Source: Phoronis australis (taxonomy: Eukaryota; Phoronida; Phoronidae). Taken from it: 64,000 nucleotides of DNA. The stretch lies in contig NMRA01000569.1 in the NCBI GenBank assembly GCA_002633005.1, forward strand, positions 62,001 to 126,000, in the 5' to 3' direction. Position numbers and translations under genes: made by a program. The first letter of the stretch is position 1; each line of letters begins with the position of its first letter. The notes under the pieces were generated by a model. That model worked only from the letters and a program-made list of their open reading frames with translations. It was not told the DNA's origin and ran no database searches. This document shows, piece after piece, positions 1-12,645 of the stretch.

Positions 1-2584
1 TGGAATAATAAACTTGCAAACCTTTCAAATAAGTCGAGCTTAAGAATTCCAATGTATCAAGCAAATATAACACGCTGTTCAATGTGGATTGTAAGAAAGT
101 GAAAATAGCGAAAACTGGGTGAGTATTTATGAAAATTTACACATGTCGACATATTTCAACCTAACCTATAGAAATGTGTGTGAGTGATAGTATCTTTTCC
201 ATCAATTCCAAATTCGGAATTCAAGACTTTCATTGCGAAATGTGCATTGTGATATAACAAGCGATGAAAATGAAACGTATGATAATTACAGATACATATA
301 ACAGATTTCCCTTTAAACAGAAACAATAATTTCAACAATTTCGGGGACTCTAATTTATGGATGTTTCTCGATAGACATTACATAAAAATTATACCACGGC
401 AGATAAAATGTAGGAAACCAGCGACAAAATTATCCAGTAAATTCAGAGCACCCGGCAATGTGTTTGACCTTACATGTTCATTCGATGAGTCTACTCACCA
501 TGAGAGAGGCCTCAACTATCTCCACTATCGATCTTAGTCTTTTCTCAATTATTGCTGCCGTTCACTGTATGTCCACTTTGACCAGATAACCAACCTGCGT
601 GTTTACGCAAATATTGCATTTAGTTTACAACCACGCATCGCCACATAAGTACATAAGTGTTAGTTCAGTGTTGCGCATCTATGAAGAAGACCAACCAAAA
701 ACTTCTGAACATCCGCGTCATGCCATTTACAGAATTCGTACACGACACTACCAGTCTAATATACATCCGATGATGAATTAAATACAAACATCTCAACAAC
801 AGTGCGTCGTGTTGGTCGTGCAGTCAATATCGATAGCGTCTTCAGAAGACACTGCAGCGCAAGAAATGAGTTGTCGCCGTTGGCTTGTCGAATTGTCTTT
901 TTCTTTATTCATATGGAAATGGTGTCAATCACAGAGATTGGTTTTTATGTAAACATGACGTCAACGGCAAAGCAAAAAAGAATGAGTGATGTTCCACTAC
1001 TATATACGAGTGTACTAATTAGACGCAGGAAGGTGTTCTGCAGTGTTGCATTGCCTTTGAGCAGCATTTTATTTTCTAAAATTAAAATAATACTGCATCA
1101 AAATTCTAACGGTACCATGATACTGACAGTCACGAGAAAAAAATATATTGGTAAAGCATTGACCAAGTAAAATACCCACAAAATAAAATCAAAAAAGAAC
1201 CCTGTACTAGTTATGTCAAAAACTGTGCAGCGAAACTTGGCTTTCCTCAAAATCCAACTACTGATTACATGCTCAGCAGAAAAGAAGCAAAACACTATCT
1301 CTGACTATTTAATTTTAGGTTATACTCAGTCACATTTCTTGTCTGTATTTTTCCAAAATTCAAAAACCTACCCACGTGTATTTTTCACGAACTATTCAAA
1401 TACGCTATTCAAAAACTTTCAAATGAAACATTCAAAAACTTTCAAATGAAACTTTCAAAAACAATGTTACCTCCTCCGCATCCCCTGCAAATTCCCACTT
1501 AATATCCAGAAGACGATAAGATCAGCTGAAGCTGATTGGTTACTTTGAAGATAACGACAGATTTTAAAGTTAGAAAATTGAACGGTCAAGTTGCCCAAAC
1601 TCAACCGGTGACGGTGTCAGCGCAGAATACTTTTCATGGTGAGCAGACGGAAACACACGGATAAAATAATTTTTGACGGCAATGCATCTACTAGGTTTAC
1701 TTGCATGTCAAAAAAAAAGAATATCTGTGTCTGAAATTAAGCCGTACGCGATACGAATTCGCAGTAATATCCACTCTATTTCACCCAAGACTTAATTATT
1801 TTAGCTAGTGCTTTTTGCCAAAACACCTTTAGATCAACTGACGGTTAGCAGAGCTTCTGAATCCTCTTACCTACGCCATCATTTCAGTCTAATATAAAGT
1901 TTCTATACAGTGGAAACCCGAGACCAACTAACAAAGAATAAAAATTGATTTGTGGACGAACGTAGCACAGAATATGAGGTAACAAGGAATGGTGTTTGTA
2001 TTCAACGTCACCCCCTAGTGTTCACTGAGCTCACAGTATTGATGCATTCTGGGTGATTAATTGAGGAGCTGTCTTAGGTCAACACAAAGCTGGTTTACTG
2101 TACTTCACATCAAATTACAAAGTGATACCGCAGGGGTTTCTGTTATTACAGGGCAATAAGAAGAAAGCTGTATGCAATGTAATCGCAATACTTTCATCAT
2201 TAGAGCCATTTCAAATCTGAAACAAGTTCGGTGCTTAGTCATTTCTTGTCCCTGTAGACAAAACTAATATCAATTCGTAGCACATGTAAAATCAATAAAT
2301 TGTTTTTCCCTGTAATACAGACATTTAATATTTCAATTTATTGTTTGATCTGCTGTATTAACCTTTCATAGTTTTAGAGCACTAATGACCAAGGTTTCTT
2401 GTACTAAAGTCCTGTCAAACAATCTAAGCCTATTTTTGTTACACCAGCGTCTTTCAGTTATCAGTTATTATTCCTTATGTCATTAAATAACAATTATCTC
2501 TTTTTGATTTTCTGCTCATCCTGCAGGTAAAACCTTTTGATACAGTTTAATACAGAAAATTATGAAAAAATAACATAAAAAACA
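1..2584. other. Intergenic spacer downstream of the EF-hand gene
   Basis: I see no supportable gene here. Open frames are short, lack recognisable domains and have no convincing splice partners. A short imperfect tandem repeat of about 22 bp (CAAAAACTTTCAAATGAAAC-like) lies near 1402-1462. The rest is AT-rich unique-looking sequence. Confidence 0.6.
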
Positions 2585-2955
2585 CAAAATAACATTTCTA
2601 GTATATTTATTTACAAATGATGACATTAACTTTAATTGATAAAACACATTATTAAATACAAATTCAGGGAGAATTTTAGTTTGGTATAACTAGATCACGT
2701 TACCAATACAGCACTTTAAATCAATTAATTCAAAATGAGCCCTTGTGTGTCATAATACAAGCATACATTTTGCAGATATACAGTGCACCTTTTGCAAATC
2801 CTCTGAAACGAGAGACAATAAAAACATCATCACACAAAATAACTTCGCATAAAACTTAATATATTTACAAAAACATTTTTTCAGAATATATATATATATA
2901 TATTATAGTATATCATAGGAATAGTTTCTCTTCCACAATCTCGTAATAACTTTGC
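2585..2955 (-). terminator. 3' UTR and poly(A) signal of the EF-hand gene
   Basis: On the minus strand the stop codon at 2956-2958 is followed by AT-rich sequence with a (TA)n run near 2886-2903. An AATAAA signal (read as TTTATT on the plus strand) lies at 2606-2611, which would place cleavage near 2585-2595. This end is inferred; other signals cannot be excluded without transcripts. Confidence 0.5.
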
Positions 2956-5900
2956 CTACGGCTTTCGGTACTCAAAACCACCAATGTCATAAATATCTTC
3001 ACAGAATGCTGTAAACTTGAACAGGTTCTTTCCACCAATTCGCACATCATATTTCTTAAACAAAACTTCAAAGTCCAATTCACTAGCCACATTGGCTATC
3101 TCCAGCTCAACTAGCGTTCGACGAAACTGACTGTGGGTAACTGTGCCATTGTGTGTAGTTTCAAAGTCTTCAAATAACGGAAACAACTGCATGCGCCTCT
3201 CACGCACCTGAAATAAAACACAAGCATTCATGTCAGAAGAGGTCAGTTGAATAAACACAAGCATTCATGTCAGAAGAGGTCAGTTGAATAAACACAAGCA
3301 TTTATGTCAGAAGAGGTCAGTTGAATAAACACAAGCATTCATGTCAGAAGAGGTCAGTTGAATAAACACGAGCATTCATGTCAGAAGAGGTCAGTTGAAT
3401 AAACACGAGTATTCATGTCAGAAGAGGTCAGTTGAATAAACACAAGCATTCATGTCAGAAGAGGTCAGTTGAATAAACACAAGCATTCATGTCAGAAGAG
3501 GTCAGTTGAATAAACACAAGCATTCATGTCAGAAGAGGTCAGTTGAATAAACACAAGCATTCATGTCAGAAGAGGTCAGTTGAATAAACACACCATTGGA
3601 GGATCTAGAAACTCATACTGGGGGTAGACTACAATTTCCAAATAACAGATGAATGCAATAGCCTTGAAACACTTATGGTTGGAGGGCAGGGTCTGGATCG
3701 ATCCCCCGGCATGAACACAACACAAGACATTTATGTGGGTGGATGTTGGGGCTGGAATGGGTGCTCAAATTCTATCCTAAGAAGAGATAGGTAAGTTATA
3801 AAAGGAAAAATTAATAAGCATAAATACATAAAAATGTGAGCATCCTTGTCAAACTCTGATAGAGGCATGTGCTCTACTGCTACCTCATATCTGAAAGCAA
3901 TTCCTCAATGAAAATGCAACAATCCCCACTTATTTTGTAAGTACACAAATCCCAACTGAGCCAAGAAGGCATTGTAAGTGCGACAACACAACAGAGTGAT
4001 GCTAATCGCCAATTTAAGCAAACTCAGTTCTGTATTCGCCAATTTCTCACAATTCATCGGATTAATTAGCAATAGTTAAACTGAAGGCTTCTTTGAATTT
4101 ATTGAGATTGGGCAAAAATAGGTCAGAAATCACAACAAGGGGGTGATTCATATCTCAGAGGCCCTGTTGCGAAAACAGTGATATCCAAACACCTACCTTC
4201 TCAGCTATCCTACACATAAAAGTAATATCCAAACACCTACCTTCTCAGCTATCCTACACATAACATCTTGCAGTCGTTGAACGTCATCTTCCGTCAGAGG
4301 GTTGAAGTCATACTCTGTGGGGGGTGAGTACACATCAACCTCTCTCAAAGGTTGCTTCTCCAGATTACTGACAGTGAAGACGGACTCCATCTCATTGGAG
4401 AATTTCAACCAATCCACGTACTGTGGATCTGCTGACTGGTACCTAGAGAACAGTACAGAATGGCTCTAATACTTTTCAGTGCCAACACAGGAACCACGCT
4501 ATCATCTTCACTTGTTCTCTTAAAACCTCATCTTATGAATGAAGGAAAACAACTAAAAAAAAATAATTCAGCTACAGGTAATGATATCATGCAATCATGA
4601 AATAAGGTAATTTCTCAATTATTTTGTGTTATGAAATGCCAAAATCATCAATTTCAATGCATCAAAGGAGGAGAATATTGTAGCAGTTAACAAAACTTTA
4701 ATTGACTGCTTTGTGATACAAGCATGGGTGCAACAAGCAGCCACTGTAAATGAGTTTTGCTACTGTTTAATTTAGATTTAAAAAATAACAAAATAAAACT
4801 TCAACTTTCCACGATGACATGTACTAGAAAAGAGACCCACAAATTACAATTTGAGGAAACAATAATTATCTTTTGCACATGAATATTTTTCCAAACAATA
4901 ACAATCACAATAGTCCTCGCAGGTTATCGACACCATGCAACTTACTTGTCCTCAAGCATAGCCACTTCTGATTCTTTCATCTGAAATCCACACAAGTCTA
5001 AAGCTCTCCTGAATGAAATCTTCAACATGCGCCCAGTGCGAAGTTTGTCATAATCCCGCATGTACTCATGAACTCTCACTCTCTGCCTTTTCACCTAAAA
5101 AGACATCAATCACACTAATAAACTGCACCCTGTTTAAATATAAGCACGGAATTTAGAACCAAACATCAATCCAGAAAGGCTGGACAATAAATCGGGGCCC
5201 TTGACATTACTTCGACAAACATAAATCTAATATGTGCTTGATAATTAATTATAGCACAACTGGCTCCTTCACACACCCATATCTAATAATTGGTGAACAA
5301 ATTTTAACACACTGAACTAAAATTAATGTTTTAAGAAGGGCATAAGACTACAGCAAACACACTTCATATGATTGTTACCTTTGATTTCAACTTCTCCAAT
5401 AACTGCTCAAAATCTGTGCATGGAAGAATCTCAGGCAGAATTTTAGATGCATTTGTCTGTCGAAGATTCTTGATACGTTCCAAGTACAGTGACTCGGCTT
5501 CTGGCTTGGGTTCCAATTCAGACAAGAATTCCAGATAGTTGAATCCAACATCGTTGCAGAATTTGCCCTCAATGGCCGACATTTCTTCTTCTGTACATTC
5601 CAGTTCTAGTGTTGACACTACTTGACGGAACTGTCCACGAGTCACGTGACCATTGTTGTTCCTGAGAAAATCGTAAAGTTTAAAAACTATTTCATGAACC
5701 AACTTTAAGTAAAATATATATATCATTATTACACATTTTATGAAACTGAGAGGAAGTGAAATTAAATAAAATTAAAACATTAATGCCATTTCAAACTATA
5801 ACAAAACAGTTACATCCCAATCGTTGTCTCCCTTACCTATCAAAATCTTGGAATGTTGGTTTGGGCAATATCCTTCTAGTGCGTGTTCTTCTGCGCAGTC

Positions 5901-8900
5901 GTTCCATGGCTTCATTAACAGTCTGTTGGTGATCCCCCGAGGCATTCCTCCAGTCAATAGTACCTGGCTTGGGCACACGGAATACTTCTTGTGCTGGTAC
6001 ACTGTGTGTCGGTGTCTTCTCAAGGTTGGGTTGTGTGAACACTGTAGAGGATGGAACACAACTACATGAAAATTTTATTGAGCACACACATCCTTAGACA
6101 CCCTTAGAGAGAAACATAGAGTGAGTGGGTGCAATTCCTCCATTTCAGCACAGGGACTGAACCCCAAGACTGCCCTCTGGATCTGCACCTGAGTATGTGT
6201 TCAGTCGCTATGTTCTCATTTTGCATCTGTTACACGAAATTTCAAATTGAAGTAAGATAAAGTTTTTAGTTTTCCACAGCAGTGCTATGAGCAGAGTGAG
6301 GGGGGCTGTTGATCTGGCATATTTGACAATTTGAAACATAACTTATTGTAGTTTAAAGTTGATGATTTTTGGGCCTTCAAAAGCATGCTCAATGTAATTA
6401 CTTAATGGGACACAGAAGCTTTCGTTGTTACAAAAAAACAATGTCACAGTTTTTGATTTTATAACTGCCCAATAAAACCTTTTCAGTGACTTTGAGGTAA
6501 TGTACTCATCACTTAGACACTAATTTCTTAATGACTACATATTTCAATTATGTTTCAGAATTTTTAAGAATCCAGAATCCAAAAGGACATGTTGCTACAA
6601 GCAAATATCTCAGAGATACACCTAGGCAGTTAAATCAGCAATAGTCTGATATAACGTGCCCGCATTTTGAGGACCAGTTTGATGCCCAATATTTAGTGGG
6701 GAAAACTGGTTCTCAAAATTCGGGCACATTATATTAGACCATTACCGTTAAGTCTTGTGATTTTAGGTGTGGCAAACACGTCACACAGTGTTGAAAACCA
6801 CTGTATAGATTTCAACAACTTAAAACCAAACACAAACAGTTACAACACTGACCATTGATTACAGCAATGAATTACATTACTTACCGCTCTCCACGTCTCG
6901 TTCAAAATTCTTCCAGAACACCTTGTCTGGTTTTTGTGGATTCCTATAATAATCTGCCAACACCTGAAACTGTGCATCGGTCAGTTCGTGGTGACCTAGT
7001 TTACTGAGACCAAGAGAGCTCAGTGCACGCCGGAACTGGCTGACACTCATCTCATTACTTCTCAATGGGTCATAGTCTTCAAAATATATGCACACCTGAA
7101 AATACAATGACATGTTTTGAAGGCGATATGCAATGCCACCACTTACATAGTGGCTTGGAAACCACGACATTTTAAAACAATTTTTAGTACACTAAAGATT
7201 GAATGGAATTCATTGTTTGTTTCTGCACTTGATTCATTGCCAAATTTTTTAGTTTGAAGTTTCCTATTTGAACCTGACCTATTGTTGTTCGTTGATTTAA
7301 GCACTTAGGAAATATTCTGGCTAGCTAAAATCAACAATTTTCAATGATCATTATCATAATTCATAGTATCCCACTAATTACACTTATTTTGTTATCATAA
7401 AGTCATCACATTCACACAGTCATTAATATTTTCAATGACACTGTTCCTATTCCAGCAGCAAGTGCAGATTTGCATAAAACAATCAAGACTTTTCAATAGA
7501 AATAATTAAGGTTTGGTGTTAAGTACATCATATTTTACTATAACTTTCCATAGTTGTCTACTTGCTTGATCTGAGTTATGAAAAAAAGTTAAGTTACATG
7601 CATTAGTAACATTGCTTTTCGTTCCTAATTTTGGGGTGGACAAGTTAGCATTACTACACATGATAACAACATGTTCCGACTTGAGTATACTAATGAAAGA
7701 TTCACTGTTGCTAAATGAATTTATTTGATAGTTTGAAGTTTGAGACTTTGTTCTGACTTAAGAAGTTCAGCGTGGGTCTTTATCTCAAGTCTAAGTTATA
7801 AGCTTACCCTCAAACTGTTAGCAAGCACATGGCTGCGAATTCGGGCCATGAGGAGGTCAAAGTTCACTTCACTTGTGTCGATTGGTACTTCTTTATTCTC
7901 CTGATAAGGAGATTTGAAAACGTCTGGCTTTGGATCATCTACTGTACTTAGAACAAACTCTGAAAACAATGACAAGATTTGGTTGTTTTTGAGTTGTTTG
8001 ACTATGCAACAGTTTGCAAAGTTCCACATAAATATAACAAAATGTACCCAACAAAAATAAATAATGAATACAGTCAAACTTCAGCACACATGATATAGCT
8101 ATACTTGAGATTAGAAAAAAAACATTCAGTACAGAAATTTTAATTACGAATCCCTGATCAATCACCTTTATCAACTGCTTGAACAAAATCTGGGTAGTTG
8201 ACATCCCCTGTAGCAGGGTCAGCAAACTTTTGACAGAGCAACTTGAGGTCTTCTGCAGATACATTGAGACCCAAGAAATGAAGTATCCGACCAAACTGTG
8301 TGGGAGTCATGACACGTGTGTACGCCTTGCTCTGAAATAATTGAAAACCAATCCTACATCATCAATGGCAACAACCATCATGTGCTACCCATGGTTGACA
8401 CAGGAGAAAAGAACTTCCATTAAAAGATATAAATACATTCACTATGACTTTCACATCTAAAGACATTTTACAATAATTTAGTTAAGTGGCTTCCATAACT
8501 GTACTTTGTCAATAAGCATTCTCACCTACACTAATTCATTTCCAAAAAGAGCACCTGTCTAGTGATTCACCGACTTACCCTGTCGTAATCTTTGAAGTAC
8601 TGGTACATGGCAATACGGCGCTCCTGGACCATCTCTTTAATTCGGCAAATAACTTCATCTACTCTGGAATCTGAATTTTCATCCATAATTTTCAGAGTCT
8701 GTAAAATTAAAGTGAAAATGAAAATTAAAACAGTTGGCTGTACACCCCACCCTGTGTCATGTCTACTATAGAAACCCCTTACCATAACAAAATAAACTTT
8801 TTCATACTTCACACTTGTCCAAAAGCAACTTGAGACTAAACAACCATCACCAACAAGAAATCTCTAATATCCACATAAAATACTTACACGGCCCAGAGCC

Positions 8901-11900
8901 CCCCTTGGTGGACGGGTCACAGTTTGTGTGGGTTTCTTGTCCAGGTCTGGGATGTTGAAGGCTACAACAAATAACATTAATGTTGTACAAGTGCCAAACA
9001 GACTGAAATTCAGGATTTCAATTGAAAAGCAATGCAAAAGCAATTACACAGTAATTGTCATGTAATAAAGTTGCAACATAAGACCAGCAAAAAACTGGGA
9101 TCAAATTGGGATCTAAAATTTATCTAATGATAAATTGATAAAAAGTAGTGATCCAACTATAATTGTATGATTTGACCACAAGTTGTAGCAGGCACTTACT
9201 GTTCTCCATCATATCACAGAACTCTTTGTATCGGACGCGGTCATCATCGACTCTGTAAAACTCCACCAGTTTCTGCATCTCTGGACGAGACAACTGGGCC
9301 TCCTTCCCAATACACAGTGATAGGCCACACACAAACTGGTTCTCCGTGACGATGCCTGAGCGCAGCTTGTCATGGTCCTTAAAGTATTCGTGAGAGCGCA
9401 CTCCATTTTTGTAAATAGCAATGCGCACCTTGTCAAAAATTTGTTGAAGAGCCGGATCTTCTTTTCTCTGAAAAAATACCAAATAAAATACAATATAATA
9501 AAATAAAATAAATGACTTCAAATGAATGTAACCGAATAAAAAAACTAGGACCTGGTCTACCAAAAATCACAGGATTTTGCACAAATTTTGTTCACTGATT
9601 ACAAGCCATTCATCTTAATACTGGGCACACTGAAATTCCCAAGGTCACAACATTGTATGAGGTCTTTAATTACTCCTGACTTAATGTTCTGCTGTTAGTA
9701 GAAAGGAGGTAATCATTGATCTAGAACATGGTTACAGTATTTAAACTCAAAATGCTCCATTCAAATCAGAGTTTTGAGACACTGTGAACTTGCCTGCAAT
9801 TTGATGCATTGTCAATACTGGTGGACCGATAATCGATTACAACAGAAAAATAATCAACTATGACCAAGAACCCAAATCAAATACCCCATTAAGCACTATA
9901 TGCATCGAGCAGAGACCTAGCTCAGCATCAAGGTTAAAGAACAGACTCTTCCAAAACTGCACAAGAATTTCAATTGCCTTACATTTTTTGGGAGATAATC
10001 AGTGTCATTGCCAATATCGTTGAGGTTGACTTCCTTTAACGCCAACTGCTGCTGTATGGCCACCAAGTCGTGATGTAAGTTCAAGTAAACAATTAGACCA
10101 GGATTCTCAGGATCACGGTACTTTTTCACCAGCAAGTTTTTCTCTTCCTCAGTTACATCACTGGGACCAGGAAAGTTTTGATAGAACTGAAATTAAAAAT
10201 TGAGCAGATATTACCACACACAAATAAATACCATGCTTTTGTCTATAAGAAGAAACAGTTCATCTCTTTCAATTATTTAGTGTGAAGTTGTATTCATTTG
10301 TATTCTTTTTATCACTTATGATTTCACTCTTTCTTATTGAAATACCTGCCCACTGTCGTCCTTGAAAACAATTGATTGTGTTTTAGGGTGGAACCTTTGG
10401 CTTTGTAATTTCTGATACAGGAAGTATTCCACCACACATAATAAAATCATGGACCAAATACAGTTAATCATTGATTGCCTGAATGGAAAAACTCACTTTA
10501 TTCATTCCACTTTGAAGTTCGTGAATTTGGCTTGACCTAATTAGCGCTGCATAGAACTAACTTTCTTTTTTACAAATACGATGGAAATAAGTCCTTGACT
10601 TTTTGTGTTATCTGTCTTAATATGTCTTGTGTTTTCTTGCAATTATTTTGTACTTATGTGTTAGTATCATCAATTCTGAGATTTAAAATTTATTCAACAT
10701 CAGTCATATCAAATTAAGAAGTTGGACATAATATAATATCATAACACAACAACAAGAAGAGATTTATCAGTTTGGACATACCATACTCTCTGTGATACGG
10801 CCAATGTGATGTACATCAAAGTCTTCATAACAGGTTCTTAGATTTATGCCGTGGTATTTGTAAAATGCTTGCATCCGTAGTAAACATCCTTCAATACGTT
10901 TCTCAGCACCAGGACTCAAAGGTCGCACAGATCGCATTGTCCCCAAACTGCAGGAACAAATAAACCCATTTATAAACACAGAAAAAGTACTTTTACACCG
11001 TAAGAACTTTTAACTTAATTAAAGATGAATAATTATCTTCATATTTTGTAATTATATGCAAAATTAGCAATGATATTCAAAAAGAGTACATGGTGTTTTA
11101 CATAAATCTGTGTATTCATTGTCACACCTTAGACATGACAAGGAGCACTGCATGGGTAATTATGAGCTTGGGAGCTGTTAATACCATAACCACTGATCTC
11201 CACCTCAACCTAAAAAGAGCATGTAGTGAGCATGTCATTGAGAAACTTTCAATAGATACAGTACAGGTACACTGGACCTTGGCCTTTTTTAATGTGCTAA
11301 TATGCATTTTATCAAAAATGTTAAAAATTATTTTTGGTTAAGAAACTTGTAACTTGGAATTGAAGACAAAGAAACTTACAATTCAGGTGCCTCATTTTTC
11401 TGCAAAGCCGGGTCTCTTGCCGTGTCATATGCATTGAACTTTCGGGTAATGTGCTCGCAAAACAGTCTATAATTGACTCTCCCATTCTTCTTAACATCAT
11501 ACTTTTGTGTGATTGCCTCTTCTTCGTCTGATGACAACTTAATTCTTAGATGTGCCCACAATACACGAAAGAATTGGCTTGCTATAACGACAACAAAAAA
11601 CAAACACACTGTCACTGTTCCAGTTCTAAAGCTCACGACAGCACTGGGCTTTATCTAGGGAAATATCAGAGGGTGTTTGTATCAGACAGTTGGATTTTGC
11701 ATGAGTATACATAAGGCTAGAACCAAATCACTTGAAAGAGTGGGTTGCACATGAAACATATGAATGATACATGAGAAGGGGCCAGGTAAGTGAACTGCAC
11801 TATACAAGCAAAGAATTTTTTTCTTTGTATTAAATTGTACGATGCAACACATTAAGTAATTATCTTCAGCAAGTCAAAGTTGATTGATTCAAGGATGGCA

Positions 11901-12627
11901 ATACACATTCAGGCCTGAATGTAAACTCTCCAGTCATCTTGACGAGGTACAAAAATACAAGTACCAAGTACTCTAAGCCTTTTTTGCCAAAGAAGTTTTC
12001 AATTATAGCCACACCACCACCATCAGATCAATGTGTTGGTGCTCAGGGGGAGTCTAATACCTCTCAGAGCCAAAATTTCAGAGGAATCCAATTTGTCATT
12101 GTGTTTACAATTGCATAGACAATCCACAGCTCTCATTTTGTCTACGGCATTTGATGCAATATATGCAAGTGGCATGGATCTTTTGTGTTGTAGATTTGAA
12201 TCAGAAACAAAAAAAAAAATAATTGGAACCTTTTTAGAATTGTTTGAAAAATAGTGAATTAATAGCTTTTACAGCACAATTTTGAAAATTCGTACAAGGA
12301 TTCAGCTGTACTAAAACTTCCAGTGTTTCATCTAAGATATCACAGGTTGAAAGTTTGATCATGCTAAGCAATTAAATGCACTCCTGTGCTTTCAGTTTGA
12401 AACATTTAGCAGAAGTGGACCTGAGCTCGTTGGGATTGAAAACACTTGTTTAAGAGTTGAACACATCACACACCTTTAAAACATTTACCTGATACAAAGC
12501 CGGATCTTAAATTATCAAAGTCATAGAAGAATTCTTCAACTCTGACACCCTTTGTCTGAGCAGTTAGTCTTACGCGGTTCTCTACATCATGAGAAATGTA
12601 ATGTGGAGTGGCCACCGCAGCAGACAT
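2956..12627 (-). CDS. Multi-EF-hand protein, about 930 aa, 15 coding exons
   Basis: Coding exons on the minus strand, in order: 12627-12489 (start ATG 12627-12625), 11581-11380, 10947-10782, 10186-9983, 9467-9200, 8961-8888, 8698-8579, 8331-8166, 7959-7808, 7095-6885, 6041-5837, 5661-5379, 5094-4946, 4442-4241, 3207-2956 (TAG). Every junction is GT-AG and phases join exactly, giving 2,793 nt. The product repeats a unit of a basic helix (I-x3-V-x2-RR-x-R-x2-EYF), a loop such as DFDNLRSG, DHDKLRSG or DYDKLRTG followed by SQF/GQF, then a second weaker hand such as KYDVKKNG or KFADPATG. I count about eight such pairs. Most first loops carry two extra residues compared with the 12-residue calcium loop, and most second loops lack the bidentate Glu, so many may not bind calcium. 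No signal peptide or membrane segment is seen. The layout recalls long EF-hand proteins of cilia and sperm (EFCAB6-like), but I do not recognise the orthologue. The 5' UTR is split: an acceptor lies at 12646-12647. Confidence 0.85.
3219..3588. repeat. 37-bp minisatellite, 10 copies
   Basis: A 37-bp unit beginning CACAAGCATTCATGTCAGAA and ending GTTGAATAAA is repeated ten times head to tail, with only scattered single-base changes (ACAAG/ACGAG, CATT/TATT). The array starts 11 bp from the 3' splice acceptor of the last coding exon of the EF-hand gene, inside the final coding intron. Copies this similar and equal in length suggest recent expansion. Confidence 0.95.
4181..4262 (-). repeat. Direct duplication of an exon end with its 5' splice site
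   Basis: About 38 bp (ATATCCAAACACCTACCTTC onward to CACATA) occurs at 4181-4218 and again from 4225. On the minus strand each copy contains AGCTGAGAAG followed by GTAGGT, so the penultimate coding exon has two possible donors 44 nt apart (exon ends at 4241 or 4197). Only the upstream donor (exon end 4241) keeps frame with the last exon. The downstream one shifts frame and reads a stop soon after residues VGVWILLLCVG. Confidence 0.9.
6641..6738. mobile_element. Tiny palindromic MITE, about 100 bp
   Basis: Two inverted arms of about 40 bp (left AGTCTGATATAACGTGCCCG, right its near reverse complement ending TTATATTAGACCAT) flank a short centre. It lies in an intron of the EF-hand gene. The structure fits a MITE folded almost wholly into a hairpin; the superfamily is not identifiable. 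Confidence 0.7.
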
Positions 12628-12645
12628 GGTTAGACTCGGTTACAC

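Noticed and set aside
802-1170. 122-codon open frame at the left edge
   Set aside because: No homology recognised, composition like surrounding AT-rich spacer, and no flanking signals.
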